Assembly (NCBI RefSeq): GCF_022919095.1 | Contig: NZ_CP095073.1 | Location: forward strand, 1,240,001-1,304,000 | Direction: 5' to 3' | Length of the DNA stretch: 64,000 nucleotides | Origin: Halobacillus salinarum | GTDB lineage: Bacteria; Bacillota; Bacilli; Bacillales; Halobacillaceae | Part shown: positions 27,030 to 36,245 of the stretch, piece by piece | How the letters are laid out: each line of letters opens with the position of its first letter | Position numbering within the stretch: position 1 is the stretch's first letter | Translations under genes and position numbers: made by a program | Notes under the pieces: generated by a model | The model's input: only the letters and a program-made list of their open reading frames with translations | Database searches by the model: none | What the model was told of the DNA's origin: nothing

Positions 27030-28148
27030 ATGAAATCGTTATATGAGCAAGTTTACGAATCCTTAAAGAAAGATATTGTAGCGTCTAAGTACCAGGTAGG
27101 CGACAGGGTTCCTTCAGAAAAAGAGTTATCCGAGACATTTCAAGTGAGCCGGATTACGAGCAAAAAAGCGCTGGAGAAATTGATGAATGAAGGGTACGTG
27201 TACCGGCAGCGCGGTAAAGGTACCTTTGTAGCTGAATTCGAACAAAACCGTTTGAGAAGCCATAATGGAAAAAGAGATCAGCCGTTGTTTGGTTTAATTG
27301 TTACAACTTTCGGAGACAGCTACGGAACTCAGCTGATTACTTCTATCGTGGAATCGTCATTTGATCAGTGCATGATGATTTTAAAATGCTCGTTTGGAGA
27401 TCCCGCTAAAGAAGAGAAGCTCGTGAAAGAAATGCTGGATTACGGTGTAGATGGATTGATTGTATTCCCAGCCCAGGCGGAGCATTACAGCTCAGAAATA
27501 CTGAAGATGGTCGTAGACAGATTTCCTCTCGTATTAATTGATCGTTCCTTCAAAGGAGTAGCGGCTACTTCTGTCTCCACAGAAAATGAAGCAGCGGCCA
27601 AGGAAGGCACCGATTATTTATTTGAACTCGGGCACGAGCATCTCGGAGTATTAATTCCGCATAGTTTTGAAACTACAACAATCGAAGACCGTCTTAACGG
27701 AATTGTGCACGCCTTTGCGGAGAAAAAAGGAATCGTGAACCGGGACTTATGGTGTTCCGGCATAAAAAGTACATTGCCGACACCACAAGCAACAAAAGAG
27801 GAAGACATTGCTGTCATTAAAGAGCATATTAAAAAGAACCCTCATATTACTGCATTGTTTTCTCTGGAATATATGATTGCCCTGTTAGCTCAAACAGCGA
27901 TCCATGAACTGGGACTCCGGGTGCCAGAAGATATTTCAATCCTTTGCTTTGATGCACCAGATTGGAGCGGTCTGGAGGAGAGTTTTACGCATTTCAAGCA
28001 GGATGAACGGGAGCTGGGCAGACTTGCTGTCAAAAGGCTGCTCGATATGTATCACGGAGAAACGAAGATTAAGAAAGACCGTATTTCAGCCAAGCTTGTC
28101 ATTGGCAGCTCGACGAAAGAAATTAATGCGAAGCATCCAAGTCATTAA
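27030..28148 (+). CDS. GntR-family regulator with LacI-type sugar-binding domain (AraR class)
   Basis: This 372-residue protein has a GntR winged helix (residues 1-70: SLYEQVYESLKKDIVASKYQ, VPSEKELSETFQVSRITSKKALEKLMNEGYV, RQRGKGTFVAEF). It is fused to a periplasmic-binding-like effector domain (FGLIVTTFGDSYG to the C-terminus). This is the AraR arrangement, in which a sugar releases the protein from its operators. It stands between the mannosidase operon and the ThuA-dehydrogenase operon and probably controls one or both. ATG 27030 follows GAGGTGA. Confidence 0.88.
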   Translation: MKSLYEQVYESLKKDIVASKYQVGDRVPSEKELSETFQVSRITSKKALEKLMNEGYVYRQRGKGTFVAEFEQNRLRSHNGKRDQPLFGLIVTTFGDSYGTQLITSIVESSFDQCMMILKCSFGDPAKEEKLVKEMLDYGVDGLIVFPAQAEHYSSEILKMVVDRFPLVLIDRSFKGVAATSVSTENEAAAKEGTDYLFELGHEHLGVLIPHSFETTTIEDRLNGIVHAFAEKKGIVNRDLWCSGIKSTLPTPQATKEEDIAVIKEHIKKNPHITALFSLEYMIALLAQTAIHELGLRVPEDISILCFDAPDWSGLEESFTHFKQDERELGRLAVKRLLDMYHGETKIKKDRISAKLVIGSSTKEINAKHPSH

Positions 28149-28482
28149 TCTGGGAGGTGAGGATTAAAAAAACTTTATTGAATCAATAAACAAATATCGA
28201 TTCTTACTATTGAGCTCTTGTATGTCTCGTGTTATGCTTTAATTAATCTTTTGATTTTATTCTAGTGCAAACGTATGCACAGTTTGTTGCAAAACGTATC
28301 TGATATATTTTTTTGAGCTTGGTGAAAGCGGATTCAACCGAACCGGCTCAATGAATGAGGAAGATACATAACAAGGTGGCCAAGTCTAGCAATCTCGATT
28401 CGTATTTGGTCCATAAGGACAGGCTGTGTGAAGTCAATAACAGAAGCAAACAATCTATATAGGATGAAGGAGAGATTTGAGC
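28149..28482 (+). promoter_or_regulatory. Intergenic control region before the ThuA operon
   Basis: No gene is seen in this 334-base stretch. It holds the inverted repeat GTGCAAACGTATGCAC (28265-28280) and a near copy, TGCAAAACGTAT (28288-28299), 22 bases on. The paired sites look like operators of a LacI-type or CcpA-type protein (11 of 14 to the cre consensus). An AT-rich stretch downstream (28302-28313) could hold the promoter, though no well-spaced pair of boxes was found. A long leader of about 170 bases follows. Confidence 0.45.
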
Positions 28483-29199
28483 ATGAACGTAGTAGTATGG
28501 AATGAAAATCGACACGAGAAAAGCAACGAAACGGTAGCAGAAATTTATCCGCATGGTATTCATGGCGCAATTGCCGGTTTTTTAGAAGAAGAAAATGTAA
28601 GCGTTACAACAGCCACACTTGATGAAGAAGAACACGGATTGACGGACGAAGTGCTAAACAACGCGGATGTTCTTGTATGGTGGGGCCACATGGCTCATGA
28701 GGAAGTCTCTGAAGAAATTGCAGAAAAAGTAAAACAACGTGTGCTCGATGGCATGGGACTTGTAGTGCTGCACTCGGCTCACTTTTCTAAAGTATTCAAA
28801 AAGCTGATGGGGACTTCCTGTGATTTGAAATGGCGGGAAGCAGATGAGAAGGAACGCATGTGGGTCGTTGATCCAACTCATCCCATCACCGAAGGCATTG
28901 GCGAATACATTGAGCTTGAAAAAGAAGAAATGTATGGCGAGCACTTTGATATTCCCGCACCAGATGAACTCGTTTTTGTCAGCTGGTTTGAAGGCGGAGA
29001 GGTGTTCCGCAGCGGAGCCACCTTTAAACGCGGGAAAGGCAGAATCTTTTATTTCCGCCCCGGTCATGAAACGTATCCAACTTACCACAATAAAGAGGTA
29101 CAAACAGTCATCAAGAATGGTGTGAAATGGGTGAATAGCACAAACACACCAACTCCTGTATACGGAAACGCTAAACCACTGGAAACCATCAATAATTAA
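28483..29199 (+). CDS. ThuA-like protein (trehalose utilisation family)
   Basis: This 238-residue protein has the glutamine-amidotransferase-like fold of ThuA. Visible are [15 protein letters not shown], a central [33 protein letters not shown] and the ending [21 protein letters not shown]. ThuA acts with ThuB, a Gfo/Idh-type dehydrogenase, in disaccharide use through 3-keto sugars in rhizobia. Here it heads an operon with two such dehydrogenases and a TIM-barrel isomerase. ATG 28483 is chosen; AAGGAG lies 10 bases upstream, and an in-frame TTG at 28477 is possible. Confidence 0.85.
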   Translation: MNVVVWNENRHEKSNETVAEIYPHGIHGAIAGFLEEENVSVTTATLDEEEHGLTDEVLNNADVLVWWGHMAHEEVSEEIAEKVKQRVLDGMGLVVLHSAHFSKVFKKLMGTSCDLKWREADEKERMWVVDPTHPITEGIGEYIELEKEEMYGEHFDIPAPDELVFVSWFEGGEVFRSGATFKRGKGRIFYFRPGHETYPTYHNKEVQTVIKNGVKWVNSTNTPTPVYGNAKPLETINN

Positions 29200-29219
29200 T
29201 TAAAAAGGAGTTTTTGTTT

Positions 29220-30263
29220 ATGACTACATTGAAAATCGCTGTAATTGGCTGCGGGAGCATTGCCCAGCATCGCCACTTGCCGGAATATGACATGAATTCA
29301 AATGTAGAAATTACGGCCGTTTGCGACATCGTTGAAGAAAGAGCAAAAGAAGTTGCAGAAAAGTTTGGAGCAGAATCGGTGTACACGGATTATCATACAC
29401 TCCTTGAACAAGAAAATGTGGATGCAGTCAGCGTGTGCACGCCGAACTATTTACATGCCCCTGTATCGATTGCCGCATTAAAGGCTGGCTGCCATGTGCT
29501 TTGTGAAAAGCCGATGGCTACTTCTAAAGAAGAAGCCGAAGAAATGATTCAGGCAGCGGAGCAAAATGGCAGAAAGCTTATGATTGGTCACAACCAGCGT
29601 TTTGTACCAAGTCACCAAAAAGCGAAAGAATTGATTCAAGCAGGCGAACTTGGAAAAATTTACAGCTTCCGCACGACCTTTGGCCACGGCGGACCAGAAG
29701 GCTGGAGTGCTGAAGGGAAGGACACGTGGTTCTTTAAAAAAGACAAGGCATTTATCGGTGCGATGGGAGATCTTGGCGTACATAAAGCCGACTTGCTTCG
29801 TTATCTGTTAGGGGAAGAATTCGTCGACGTTGCCGGTTTTGTCGAAAACAATGCCAAAGAAAATATTACGGTCGATGATAATGCCGTATGCATTCTCCGC
29901 AGTGAGAGCGGGATTGTAGGTACGTTGACAGCAAGCTGGGCTTACAAGCCGAATGAAGATAACTCCACGGTTATTTACGGTGAAAAGGCGACCCTTCGTC
30001 TTGAGGATGATCCTAAGTATTCCTTAATCGCTCACTACACGGACGGAAGCACAGTGAATTATGAGCTTGGTCAAATCCAGTCTAATGACGAAGGCGGCCA
30101 GTCCAATTCCCATGTCGTTGAGCATTTTGTGGAGAGCATCCTTAAGGATACGGATCCATTGATCAATGGGGAGGAAGGCATGAAATCACTAGAAATCATT
30201 CTCGGCGCTATGAAATCGGGAGAGACACGTCAAATCAGCAGTTTGGAGAAGGTAGTCAAATGA
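29220..30263 (+). CDS. Gfo/Idh/MocA-family sugar dehydrogenase (first copy)
   Basis: This 347-residue protein has a Rossmann fold (KIAVIGCGSIAQHRHLPEYDMN). The catalytic lysine is in VLCEKPMATSKEEAEEM, and AMGDLGVHKADLLRYLLG covers the DxxxH-type active-site helix. The C-terminal beta sheet binds the sugar. It probably oxidises or reduces a sugar hydroxyl, perhaps at C3, with NAD(H). ATG 29220 follows AAGGAG at 9 bases. The stop overlaps the next dehydrogenase by four bases (ATGA), so the two are coupled. Confidence 0.88.
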   Translation: MTTLKIAVIGCGSIAQHRHLPEYDMNSNVEITAVCDIVEERAKEVAEKFGAESVYTDYHTLLEQENVDAVSVCTPNYLHAPVSIAALKAGCHVLCEKPMATSKEEAEEMIQAAEQNGRKLMIGHNQRFVPSHQKAKELIQAGELGKIYSFRTTFGHGGPEGWSAEGKDTWFFKKDKAFIGAMGDLGVHKADLLRYLLGEEFVDVAGFVENNAKENITVDDNAVCILRSESGIVGTLTASWAYKPNEDNSTVIYGEKATLRLEDDPKYSLIAHYTDGSTVNYELGQIQSNDEGGQSNSHVVEHFVESILKDTDPLINGEEGMKSLEIILGAMKSGETRQISSLEKVVK

Positions 30264-31297
30264 CGTTATTAAAAATGGGGATTATCGGTGCAGGGGGAAT
30301 TGCCCAGGACCGCCACATTCCCTCCTACTTAAAGCTGAAAAATAAAGTTGAACTAACAGCTGTACAAGATGTAAATGAGGCACGAGCGAAAGAAGCAGCT
30401 GAAAAATTTCATATTCCCAACGTTTTTTCAAACTATCATGACTTGTTTAAAGAGGTTGATGCCGTCACAATTTGTACGCCGAACAAATTTCACGCGGAAA
30501 TCGCCGTGGCTGCACTAGAAGCAGGAGTACACGTGTTGTGCGAAAAACCGATGGCTATGACGACCACCGAATGCCAGGCGATGATCGATGCTGCCAACCG
30601 CTATGATTCTGTCTTGTCTATAGGCTACCATTTCCGCCATATGCATGAATCCCAAGTGGCTAAAAAAGCAATCATCAACAATGAAATCGGTGATCCTCTA
30701 GTGACAAGAGTTCAGGCGATGCGCCGCCGGAAGGTTCCGGGCTGGGGCGTATTTACGAACAAAGAACTGCAAGGCGGAGGCAGCCTGATTGATTTTGGCT
30801 GTCACTTGCTCGACTTAGCTCTGTGGCTGCTTGATGATCCGAAGCCGGTCGAAGTTATGGGACGTGCGTATGACCGTTTAAGTAAAACACCGGGGCAGGT
30901 GAATGACTGGGGCGAGTTTGACCATGAAACCTTTAACGTTGATGATCATGTCACCGCTTATATCGCTTTCGAAAATGGTCTGTCCATGCAGTTTGAGTGC
31001 TCCTGGGCGGCCAACATTAAAGAAGACAATACGACATTAAGCATCTCCGGTGTGGATGGCGGCTTAAGTGTCTTTCCGTTCGAGCTTTACCAGGCGAAGT
31101 ACGGCGAGCTGTGGGACAGCCAAGTTAAACTGCGCGGCGGAGCCGATGATTTTGGATTAAAGCAGGCGGAAAATTTCGTCGACAGCTGTATGGGCGCGGC
31201 CGACTTAGTTGTCGAGCCTGAACAGGCGCTTAAGGTGACTCAGCTTATGGAAGCGATCTATGCCAGCAGTAAGACAGGGACAAGTATCAAGCTATAA
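30260..31297 (+). CDS. Gfo/Idh/MocA-family sugar dehydrogenase (second copy)
   Basis: This 345-residue protein has the same family order: KMGIIGAGGIAQDRHIPSYLK, catalytic VLCEKPMAMTTTECQAM, then GGSLIDFGCHLLDLALWLL. It is clearly diverged from the preceding copy. A pair of such enzymes can run an oxidation at one step and a reduction at another around an epimerase or lyase, as proposed for the E. coli ycjQ/ycjR/ycjS group. The start overlaps the first dehydrogenase by four bases; the isomerase gene follows after 19 bases. Confidence 0.88.
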   Translation: MTLLKMGIIGAGGIAQDRHIPSYLKLKNKVELTAVQDVNEARAKEAAEKFHIPNVFSNYHDLFKEVDAVTICTPNKFHAEIAVAALEAGVHVLCEKPMAMTTTECQAMIDAANRYDSVLSIGYHFRHMHESQVAKKAIINNEIGDPLVTRVQAMRRRKVPGWGVFTNKELQGGGSLIDFGCHLLDLALWLLDDPKPVEVMGRAYDRLSKTPGQVNDWGEFDHETFNVDDHVTAYIAFENGLSMQFECSWAANIKEDNTTLSISGVDGGLSVFPFELYQAKYGELWDSQVKLRGGADDFGLKQAENFVDSCMGAADLVVEPEQALKVTQLMEAIYASSKTGTSIKL

Positions 31298-31316
31298 AAT
31301 TTAGAGGAGTGGTGAA

Positions 31317-32285
31317 ATGAAACTAGGTGTCTTTACCGTATTATTTTCCGATAAATCCTTTGAAGATATGCTCGATCATGCTAAAGAAGCTGGTCTGAAA
31401 GCCGTCGAAATCGGTACTGGCGGTTACCCAGGCAACGCTCACTGCAACGTCGATGAGCTGCTTGAAAGTGAAGAAAAAAGAAACGAATACTTGCAAAAGG
31501 TTCAGGATCGCGGTTTAACAATCAGCGCCTTCAGCTGCCACGGAAATCCGCTTTCCCCTGATCAGGAATTTGCACAGGAATGCCACGATACGTTTGTGAA
31601 AACCATCAAGCTTGCTGGGTTAATGGGCGTACCTGTCGTGAATACCTTCTCCGGAACACCTGGAGGGCATGAAGAGGACCGCACGCCAAACTGGCCGGTG
31701 ACGCCTTGGCCCGTTGATTACTCTGATGTCTTTGAATGGCAGTGGAAGGAAAAGCTGATTCCTTATTGGAAGGAACAAGGTGAGCTTGCCGAGAAACACA
31801 ACGTGAAAATCGGTCTTGAGCTGCATGCAGGCTTTCTCGTTCATACCCCATACACGATGCTTAAGCTTCGTGAGGCAACAAGTAAAGCGGTAGGCGCAAA
31901 CCTTGATCCGAGCCACTTGTGGTGGCAGGGCATTGATCCTGTAGCAGCTATTAAAATCTTAGGGAATGAAGACGCGATTCATCATTTCCATGCTAAAGAT
32001 ACGTACATCGATCAAGAAAACGTCAACATGTACGGTCTTACCGACATGCAGCCTTACGGAAACGTGAAAACCCGTGCCTGGACGTTCCGCTCTGTCGGCT
32101 ACGGTCATGGTACCCAGGAGTGGTCCAACATCGTAAGTGCCCTTCGTACGTATGGGTATGATTACGTCATCAGCATTGAGCACGAAGATCCGATCATGTC
32201 GATCAATGAAGGCTTCAGCCAAGCCGTGAAAAATCTTAAATCTGTCATTATTGAAGAACAGCCTGCAGAGATGTGGTGGGCATAG
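31317..32285 (+). CDS. Sugar phosphate isomerase/epimerase-like TIM-barrel protein
   Basis: This 322-residue protein has the xylose-isomerase-like (AP endonuclease 2) fold: KLGVFTVLFSDKSFEDMLDHAKEAGLKAVEIG, LELHAGFLVHTPYTML, NLDPSHLWWQGIDP, HHFHAKDTYID and YVISIEHEDPIMS. The Glu, Asp-x-x-His, His and Glu residues of the divalent-metal site are in place. It should epimerise, isomerise or cleave a keto-sugar made by the upstream dehydrogenases. ATG 31317 follows GAGGAG. A terminator ends the operon. Confidence 0.87.
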   Translation: MKLGVFTVLFSDKSFEDMLDHAKEAGLKAVEIGTGGYPGNAHCNVDELLESEEKRNEYLQKVQDRGLTISAFSCHGNPLSPDQEFAQECHDTFVKTIKLAGLMGVPVVNTFSGTPGGHEEDRTPNWPVTPWPVDYSDVFEWQWKEKLIPYWKEQGELAEKHNVKIGLELHAGFLVHTPYTMLKLREATSKAVGANLDPSHLWWQGIDPVAAIKILGNEDAIHHFHAKDTYIDQENVNMYGLTDMQPYGNVKTRAWTFRSVGYGHGTQEWSNIVSALRTYGYDYVISIEHEDPIMSINEGFSQAVKNLKSVIIEEQPAEMWWA

Positions 32286-32296
32286 CTTAATAATTC

Positions 32297-32326
32297 AAGT
32301 CGTCCAAACAATGGGCGGCTTTTTTT
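32297..32326 (+). terminator. Terminator of the ThuA-dehydrogenase operon
   Basis: A 9-bp stem with two G-T pairs (AAGTCGTCC 32297-32305 with GGGCGGCTT 32313-32321) runs into a seven-T tract. Confidence 0.75.
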
Positions 32327-32445
32327 ATCTATGGACCCAGTTAGAAATATTTCTTACCCTGTCAATCGGATACTTTGGAAACATAAGAAATAAATGGTAG
32401 ACTCATAGTAAGTTATATTTAGTCGAAAAATCATAGGAGGTAGCT

Positions 32446-34260
32446 ATGTTAAAGGTTATAGGACGTTTTATTGCTATGGGAATGGTTGGAGCTTTATTTG
32501 TCAGTCTGCCTATACATACGAAAGCCGCAGAAAAAGTAACTCCTACAGACATTAATGAGATGTTAACTGATGCAGCAGTAAAAAAAGGAATTCCTCCAGA
32601 AGTGGCTAAAGCAGTCGCTCATAAGGAAAGTCTGTGGACACAATGGGAGGACGCGGCACAAACAGAACCATTTATCAGCGAGGATGGCGGTATTGGCATC
32701 ATGCAGGTGACTAGTCATATATGTGCAGAGGGACAGTCATCCAGTAGTTGTTACGATCGTGAGAAGCTTGAAAATGATATTGAATACAACATAAACGCTG
32801 GCCTTGAGATCTTAAACGAAAAATGGGGATTGGCAAAGCAGGGAGTCATTCCTACAATCAATGATGGAAAACGGGATGAATTAGAATCGTGGTATTTCGC
32901 TGTAATGGCTTATAACGGCTTAAAGCCTGTAAACAGCCCGGTCGATAGGGATGGTAATCGAAATCTGACCACCTATCAGGATGGTGTTTTTAATAGATTG
33001 TCAGATTACAGCCTCGACCAGGATTCTCTGACGGAGCTTCCTTTTAGCAGAGAAGACTTTTCCTATGACCGCAATTCTGACGAAAACATTACATTTAACA
33101 AAATGGACTATGATGTCAAAAAACCGCTCACTAAATCGCGTCAGCTCTATGAAGCTGATGATCAAGTCTACATCCCTTTAACAAGCAATTTAAAAGCACA
33201 TCCCAGCGATGGAAGCGGGAAAACTGTAGAGAATCAATTAGCCACGGTGCTTGACTCCAAAAGGTATTATGATTCTTCTCTTCAATCGTCCGGCCGCCAG
33301 TGGGTAAGGTATAAAGTGAAAACCGAGAACGGCGACACGGGCTATGTAGCTTCCAGTGTAATGAAACCGCTCAGTCCGCGTCTTTCTGGAACAAACCGGA
33401 TCGAAACAGCCGTTGAAGTTGCAAAAGAAGGCTGGGAAAATGGAGCGGATACCGTAGTGCTTGCTAGAGCGGACAAATTCCCGGATGCCTTGGCCGGAGC
33501 CCCGCTTGCCTACCAGCTGGACGCACCGATTCTTTTAACGGAGACAGATAGACTTCCAGAAGAAACGAAGCAAGTGATCGAACAGTTAGGTGCTGAGAAA
33601 GCCGTTCTTCTCGGCGGGAAAAACGGGGCGATCACTGAGCACGTTCGAAATACACTCGAAACGAGTATGGGGCTTGATACGAAGCGAATCGCCGGAACAA
33701 ACCGCTATGAAACCGCTCGAGCGATTGCGGACGAATTGGATTCGGACAGTGATTCAGCAATCATCGCTTACGGCGGTAATTTTCCCGATGCACTAGCGGC
33801 AGCTCCATATGCTGCACGCCATGGAATGCCGATTATTTTAACAGAAAAAGATAAACTGAATGCGGCTACGAAGGCTGCATTAAATGGGGTCAAACGAACG
33901 GTTGTAGTCGGCGGCACAGGGGTAGTCAGTGAAAAGGTATTCAAGGAACTGCCAAATCCACAGCGAAAAGCAGGAACGAACCGCTATGAAACAGCAGCAG
34001 TGATGTCCGATTATGCTAACCTTGGCCATGTGAAAGGCTATGTTGTTACAGGAGAAAAATTTGCAGACGCACTGACAGGCTCTGTCCTGGCAGCCAAAGA
34101 AGATGCGCCGCTGTTGTTAGTGAACGGATCTTCGCTTCCAGAGGAAACAGAAAGCTTCATTAAAGGAGAAGGAATCTCTGATTATGTCTTGCTGGGCGGT
34201 CCTGGAGCTGTCAATCCAGTAAAACCATTAGCGAAACTCAGCTATGACCTTGAAAATTAA
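32446..34260 (+). CDS. Secreted lytic transglycosylase-like protein with SH3 and three cell-wall-binding repeats
   Basis: This 604-residue protein has a Sec signal peptide (cleavage after THTKA-like HTKAA near residue 28). Residues 35-170 form a lysozyme-like SLT domain with the catalytic Glu61 in AVAHKESLW, then GGIGIMQVTSH and YFAVMAYNG. Residues about 235-312 resemble an SH3b domain (QVYIPLTSNLKAHPSDG, WVRYKVKTENGDTGYVASSVM). Three CWB2 repeats follow, each starting with the GTNRxETA motif (near 319, 421, 510), which dock to wall teichoic acid-type polymers. It probably trims peptidoglycan at the cell surface. A good ribosome site (AGGAGG) precedes the ATG; a terminator follows. Confidence 0.87.
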   Translation: MLKVIGRFIAMGMVGALFVSLPIHTKAAEKVTPTDINEMLTDAAVKKGIPPEVAKAVAHKESLWTQWEDAAQTEPFISEDGGIGIMQVTSHICAEGQSSSSCYDREKLENDIEYNINAGLEILNEKWGLAKQGVIPTINDGKRDELESWYFAVMAYNGLKPVNSPVDRDGNRNLTTYQDGVFNRLSDYSLDQDSLTELPFSREDFSYDRNSDENITFNKMDYDVKKPLTKSRQLYEADDQVYIPLTSNLKAHPSDGSGKTVENQLATVLDSKRYYDSSLQSSGRQWVRYKVKTENGDTGYVASSVMKPLSPRLSGTNRIETAVEVAKEGWENGADTVVLARADKFPDALAGAPLAYQLDAPILLTETDRLPEETKQVIEQLGAEKAVLLGGKNGAITEHVRNTLETSMGLDTKRIAGTNRYETARAIADELDSDSDSAIIAYGGNFPDALAAAPYAARHGMPIILTEKDKLNAATKAALNGVKRTVVVGGTGVVSEKVFKELPNPQRKAGTNRYETAAVMSDYANLGHVKGYVVTGEKFADALTGSVLAAKEDAPLLLVNGSSLPEETESFIKGEGISDYVLLGGPGAVNPVKPLAKLSYDLEN

Positions 34261-34264
34261 GCAG

Positions 34265-34290
34265 AAACCCGGTGTAAAGCCGGGTTTTTT
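34265..34290 (+). terminator. Intrinsic terminator
   Basis: AAACCCGG (34265-34272) pairs with CCGGGTTT (34280-34287), leading into TTT, 4 bases after the wall-hydrolase stop. Confidence 0.9.
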
Positions 34291-34441
34291 GTTTGCAGGA
34301 ATTTTATCTGCTTCCTGATTCGAAAAGGATGAATGCTTTAGCCTTGTCCTCCTGAACTCGTGTGGCAAAAGGACGAATGTTGTTGTATATTCAAGGAAAG
34401 CTACACAGTGTCTGAAAATCTTTAAATCGGGGTGTTCTTTG

Positions 34442-35029
34442 ATGAAAACGGATAAAATGAATCCTAAAGTCGACCAATTTCTAAGTAAAGCAAAGAATTG
34501 GAAGGAAGAATATGAAAAGCTGAGAAATATTATTCTCGAATGTGAAGTCACTGAAGAATTTAAATGGGGAAAACCTTGTTACACCTTTAATAAGAAAAAT
34601 GTCGTTTTAATCCACGGATTTAAAGATTATTGCGCACTTTTGTTTCACAAAGGAGCCCTGTTAAAGGACCCTCACGGAATGCTTATTCAACAAACGGAAA
34701 ATGTCCAGGCAGCGCGTCAGCTAAGATTCACTAACGTGGAGAACATTACGGCTGTCGAAACGATGATCAAAGACTATGTAGATGAAGCCATTGAAGTAGA
34801 AAAAGCCGGTTTGGAAGTGGAATTTAAAAAGGAATTTGAAATTCCTGAGGAACTTCAAAATAAGTTTGATGAAATGCCTCTTTTGAAAACAGCGTTTGAA
34901 GAACTAACCCCTGGCCGGCAGCGAGCCTATATTCTTCACTTTTCTCAAGCCAAACAATCCAAAACCCGGGTGTCGAGGATTGAAAAATATACACAGCATA
35001 TTCTTAACGGCAAGGGATTAAATGATTAA
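34442..35029 (+). CDS. YdeI-like protein (DUF1801 / OmdA-type)
   Basis: This 195-residue protein has an N-terminal DUF1801 domain (KVDQFLSKAKNWKEEYEKLRNIILECEVTEEFKWGKPCYTFNKKNVVLIHGFKDYCALLFHKG region). Its C-terminal half has FDEMPLLKTAFEELTPGRQRAYILHFSQAKQSKTRVSRIEKYTQHI, the bacteriocin-protection-like ending seen in YdeI/OmdA proteins. Biochemical role unknown. The ATG at 34442 follows only a weak GGGGTG; a TTG three bases before is possible. Confidence 0.8.
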   Translation: MKTDKMNPKVDQFLSKAKNWKEEYEKLRNIILECEVTEEFKWGKPCYTFNKKNVVLIHGFKDYCALLFHKGALLKDPHGMLIQQTENVQAARQLRFTNVENITAVETMIKDYVDEAIEVEKAGLEVEFKKEFEIPEELQNKFDEMPLLKTAFEELTPGRQRAYILHFSQAKQSKTRVSRIEKYTQHILNGKGLND

Positions 35030-35094
35030 GGCCATTTAATAAATATTTACATGAAAGAAGCTGTAGAAAGAACTAAATGGATGGAGGTAAATGA

Positions 35095-35292
35095 ATGAAC
35101 AATTCTACGGAAGTAATAAATTGTCCGAAGTGCGGAAGCAGAGAATTGGGAAAAGGGAAGCATTCAGGATATGCGGTTATGGTTCCTTCAGAAAAGGCGC
35201 TTAGCTTAGGTTCTGATATTGAGTACATTCTTTGTACGGATTGTGGATTGATTATTGAGAGCTATGTGAAAAAACCTGAGAAATTTAAGTGA
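35095..35292 (+). CDS. Small zinc-ribbon protein
   Basis: This 65-residue protein has two Cys-x2-Cys knuckles (CPKCGSRELGKGKHSGYAVM and CTDCGLIIESYVKKPEKF). Similar short proteins in Bacillaceae are often labelled TFIIIB-like, but there is no reason to assign a transcription role. ATG 35095 is preceded by GGAGG at 6 bases. Confidence 0.75.
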   Translation: MNNSTEVINCPKCGSRELGKGKHSGYAVMVPSEKALSLGSDIEYILCTDCGLIIESYVKKPEKFK

Positions 35293-35325
35293 ACAGCAGT
35301 TAATAAGAATTTGTAGGGGGCCGCT

Positions 35326-36234
35326 ATGAAAAGGAAACCAATATATGTAGAGATACCTATTGAAGCTGAAATGGATGACCTTTGGAGCTTCTCTCAAGAT
35401 CCCGATTTGCATCAACAATGGGATTTGCGATTTTCCTCGATTACCTATCTGCCGAAGACTCATGAAAGCGACCCTCAGGAATTTGAGTATAAAACAAATA
35501 TCGGCTTTGGTCTTAAGGTAGAGGGATGGGGAAGAAGCGTTGGTAGTTATCATAGTAAGGATGGCTCCAGAACATCTGCCTTACATTTTGGCAGTGATCA
35601 ATCAATGTCGCTGATTACAGAAGGGAAAGGGTATTGGAAATATGTCGAAAACAACCATTCTTCCTTAACCTTTCTGACACAATATGATTACAAGACACGA
35701 TTTGGTAAATTTGGAGAGTGGCTCGACTTTTGCTTGTTTCGTCCGTTGATCGGATGGGCAACAGCGGTGAGTTTTGATGTGTTAAAACGCTGGCTTGAGA
35801 AAGGGGAAACTCCTGCTTCCCAATACATAAGATTTTCAATCTACTGGCTGCTCACCTATGTTTTTGCTTTTGTCTGGCTGTACCATGGCCTTGTACCGAA
35901 ACTCTTAAACTTGCACCCCGAAGAAATAAATATGGCCAAAAGCCTGCTTTCTTTTCATTTTATCCAGCCATCTACAGTTGTAGTGATTCTCGGAATAATA
36001 GAGATCATTTTTGGATTGTTATGGCTCTTTACCAGTAAGCGTAAGCGGCTGTTTATGTTCCAAATCATTATTTTCCCTGTTTTAACAGTGTCGGCTGTTC
36101 TTGGAGACTCAAGTACATTAATTCATCCCTTTAGTCCACTTACTTTTAATCTATGTTTATTCATTCTTTCTTTGATAGGATTAATGATTACTCCTGACAT
36201 CCCGACGGCTGAATCTTGTAAAAGGAGGAGGTAA
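35326..36234 (+). CDS. SRPBCC domain fused to a DoxX-like membrane domain
   Basis: In this 302-residue protein, residues 1-150 resemble a SRPBCC ligand-binding fold (IYVEIPIEAEMDDLWSFSQDPDLHQQWDLRFSS, FGKFGEWLDFCLFRPLIGWA). Residues 165-295 hold four membrane helices in the DoxX-like arrangement (YIRFSIYWLLTYVFAFVWLYHGLVPKL). A lipid- or hydrophobe-handling role is possible but unproven. The start follows GGGGG, and a DUF4166-type gene starts 11 bases after its stop with AAGGAG, so the two form an operon. Confidence 0.75.
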   Translation: MKRKPIYVEIPIEAEMDDLWSFSQDPDLHQQWDLRFSSITYLPKTHESDPQEFEYKTNIGFGLKVEGWGRSVGSYHSKDGSRTSALHFGSDQSMSLITEGKGYWKYVENNHSSLTFLTQYDYKTRFGKFGEWLDFCLFRPLIGWATAVSFDVLKRWLEKGETPASQYIRFSIYWLLTYVFAFVWLYHGLVPKLLNLHPEEINMAKSLLSFHFIQPSTVVVILGIIEIIFGLLWLFTSKRKRLFMFQIIIFPVLTVSAVLGDSSTLIHPFSPLTFNLCLFILSLIGLMITPDIPTAESCKRRR

Positions 36235-36245
36235 GGAGAGTTCAT

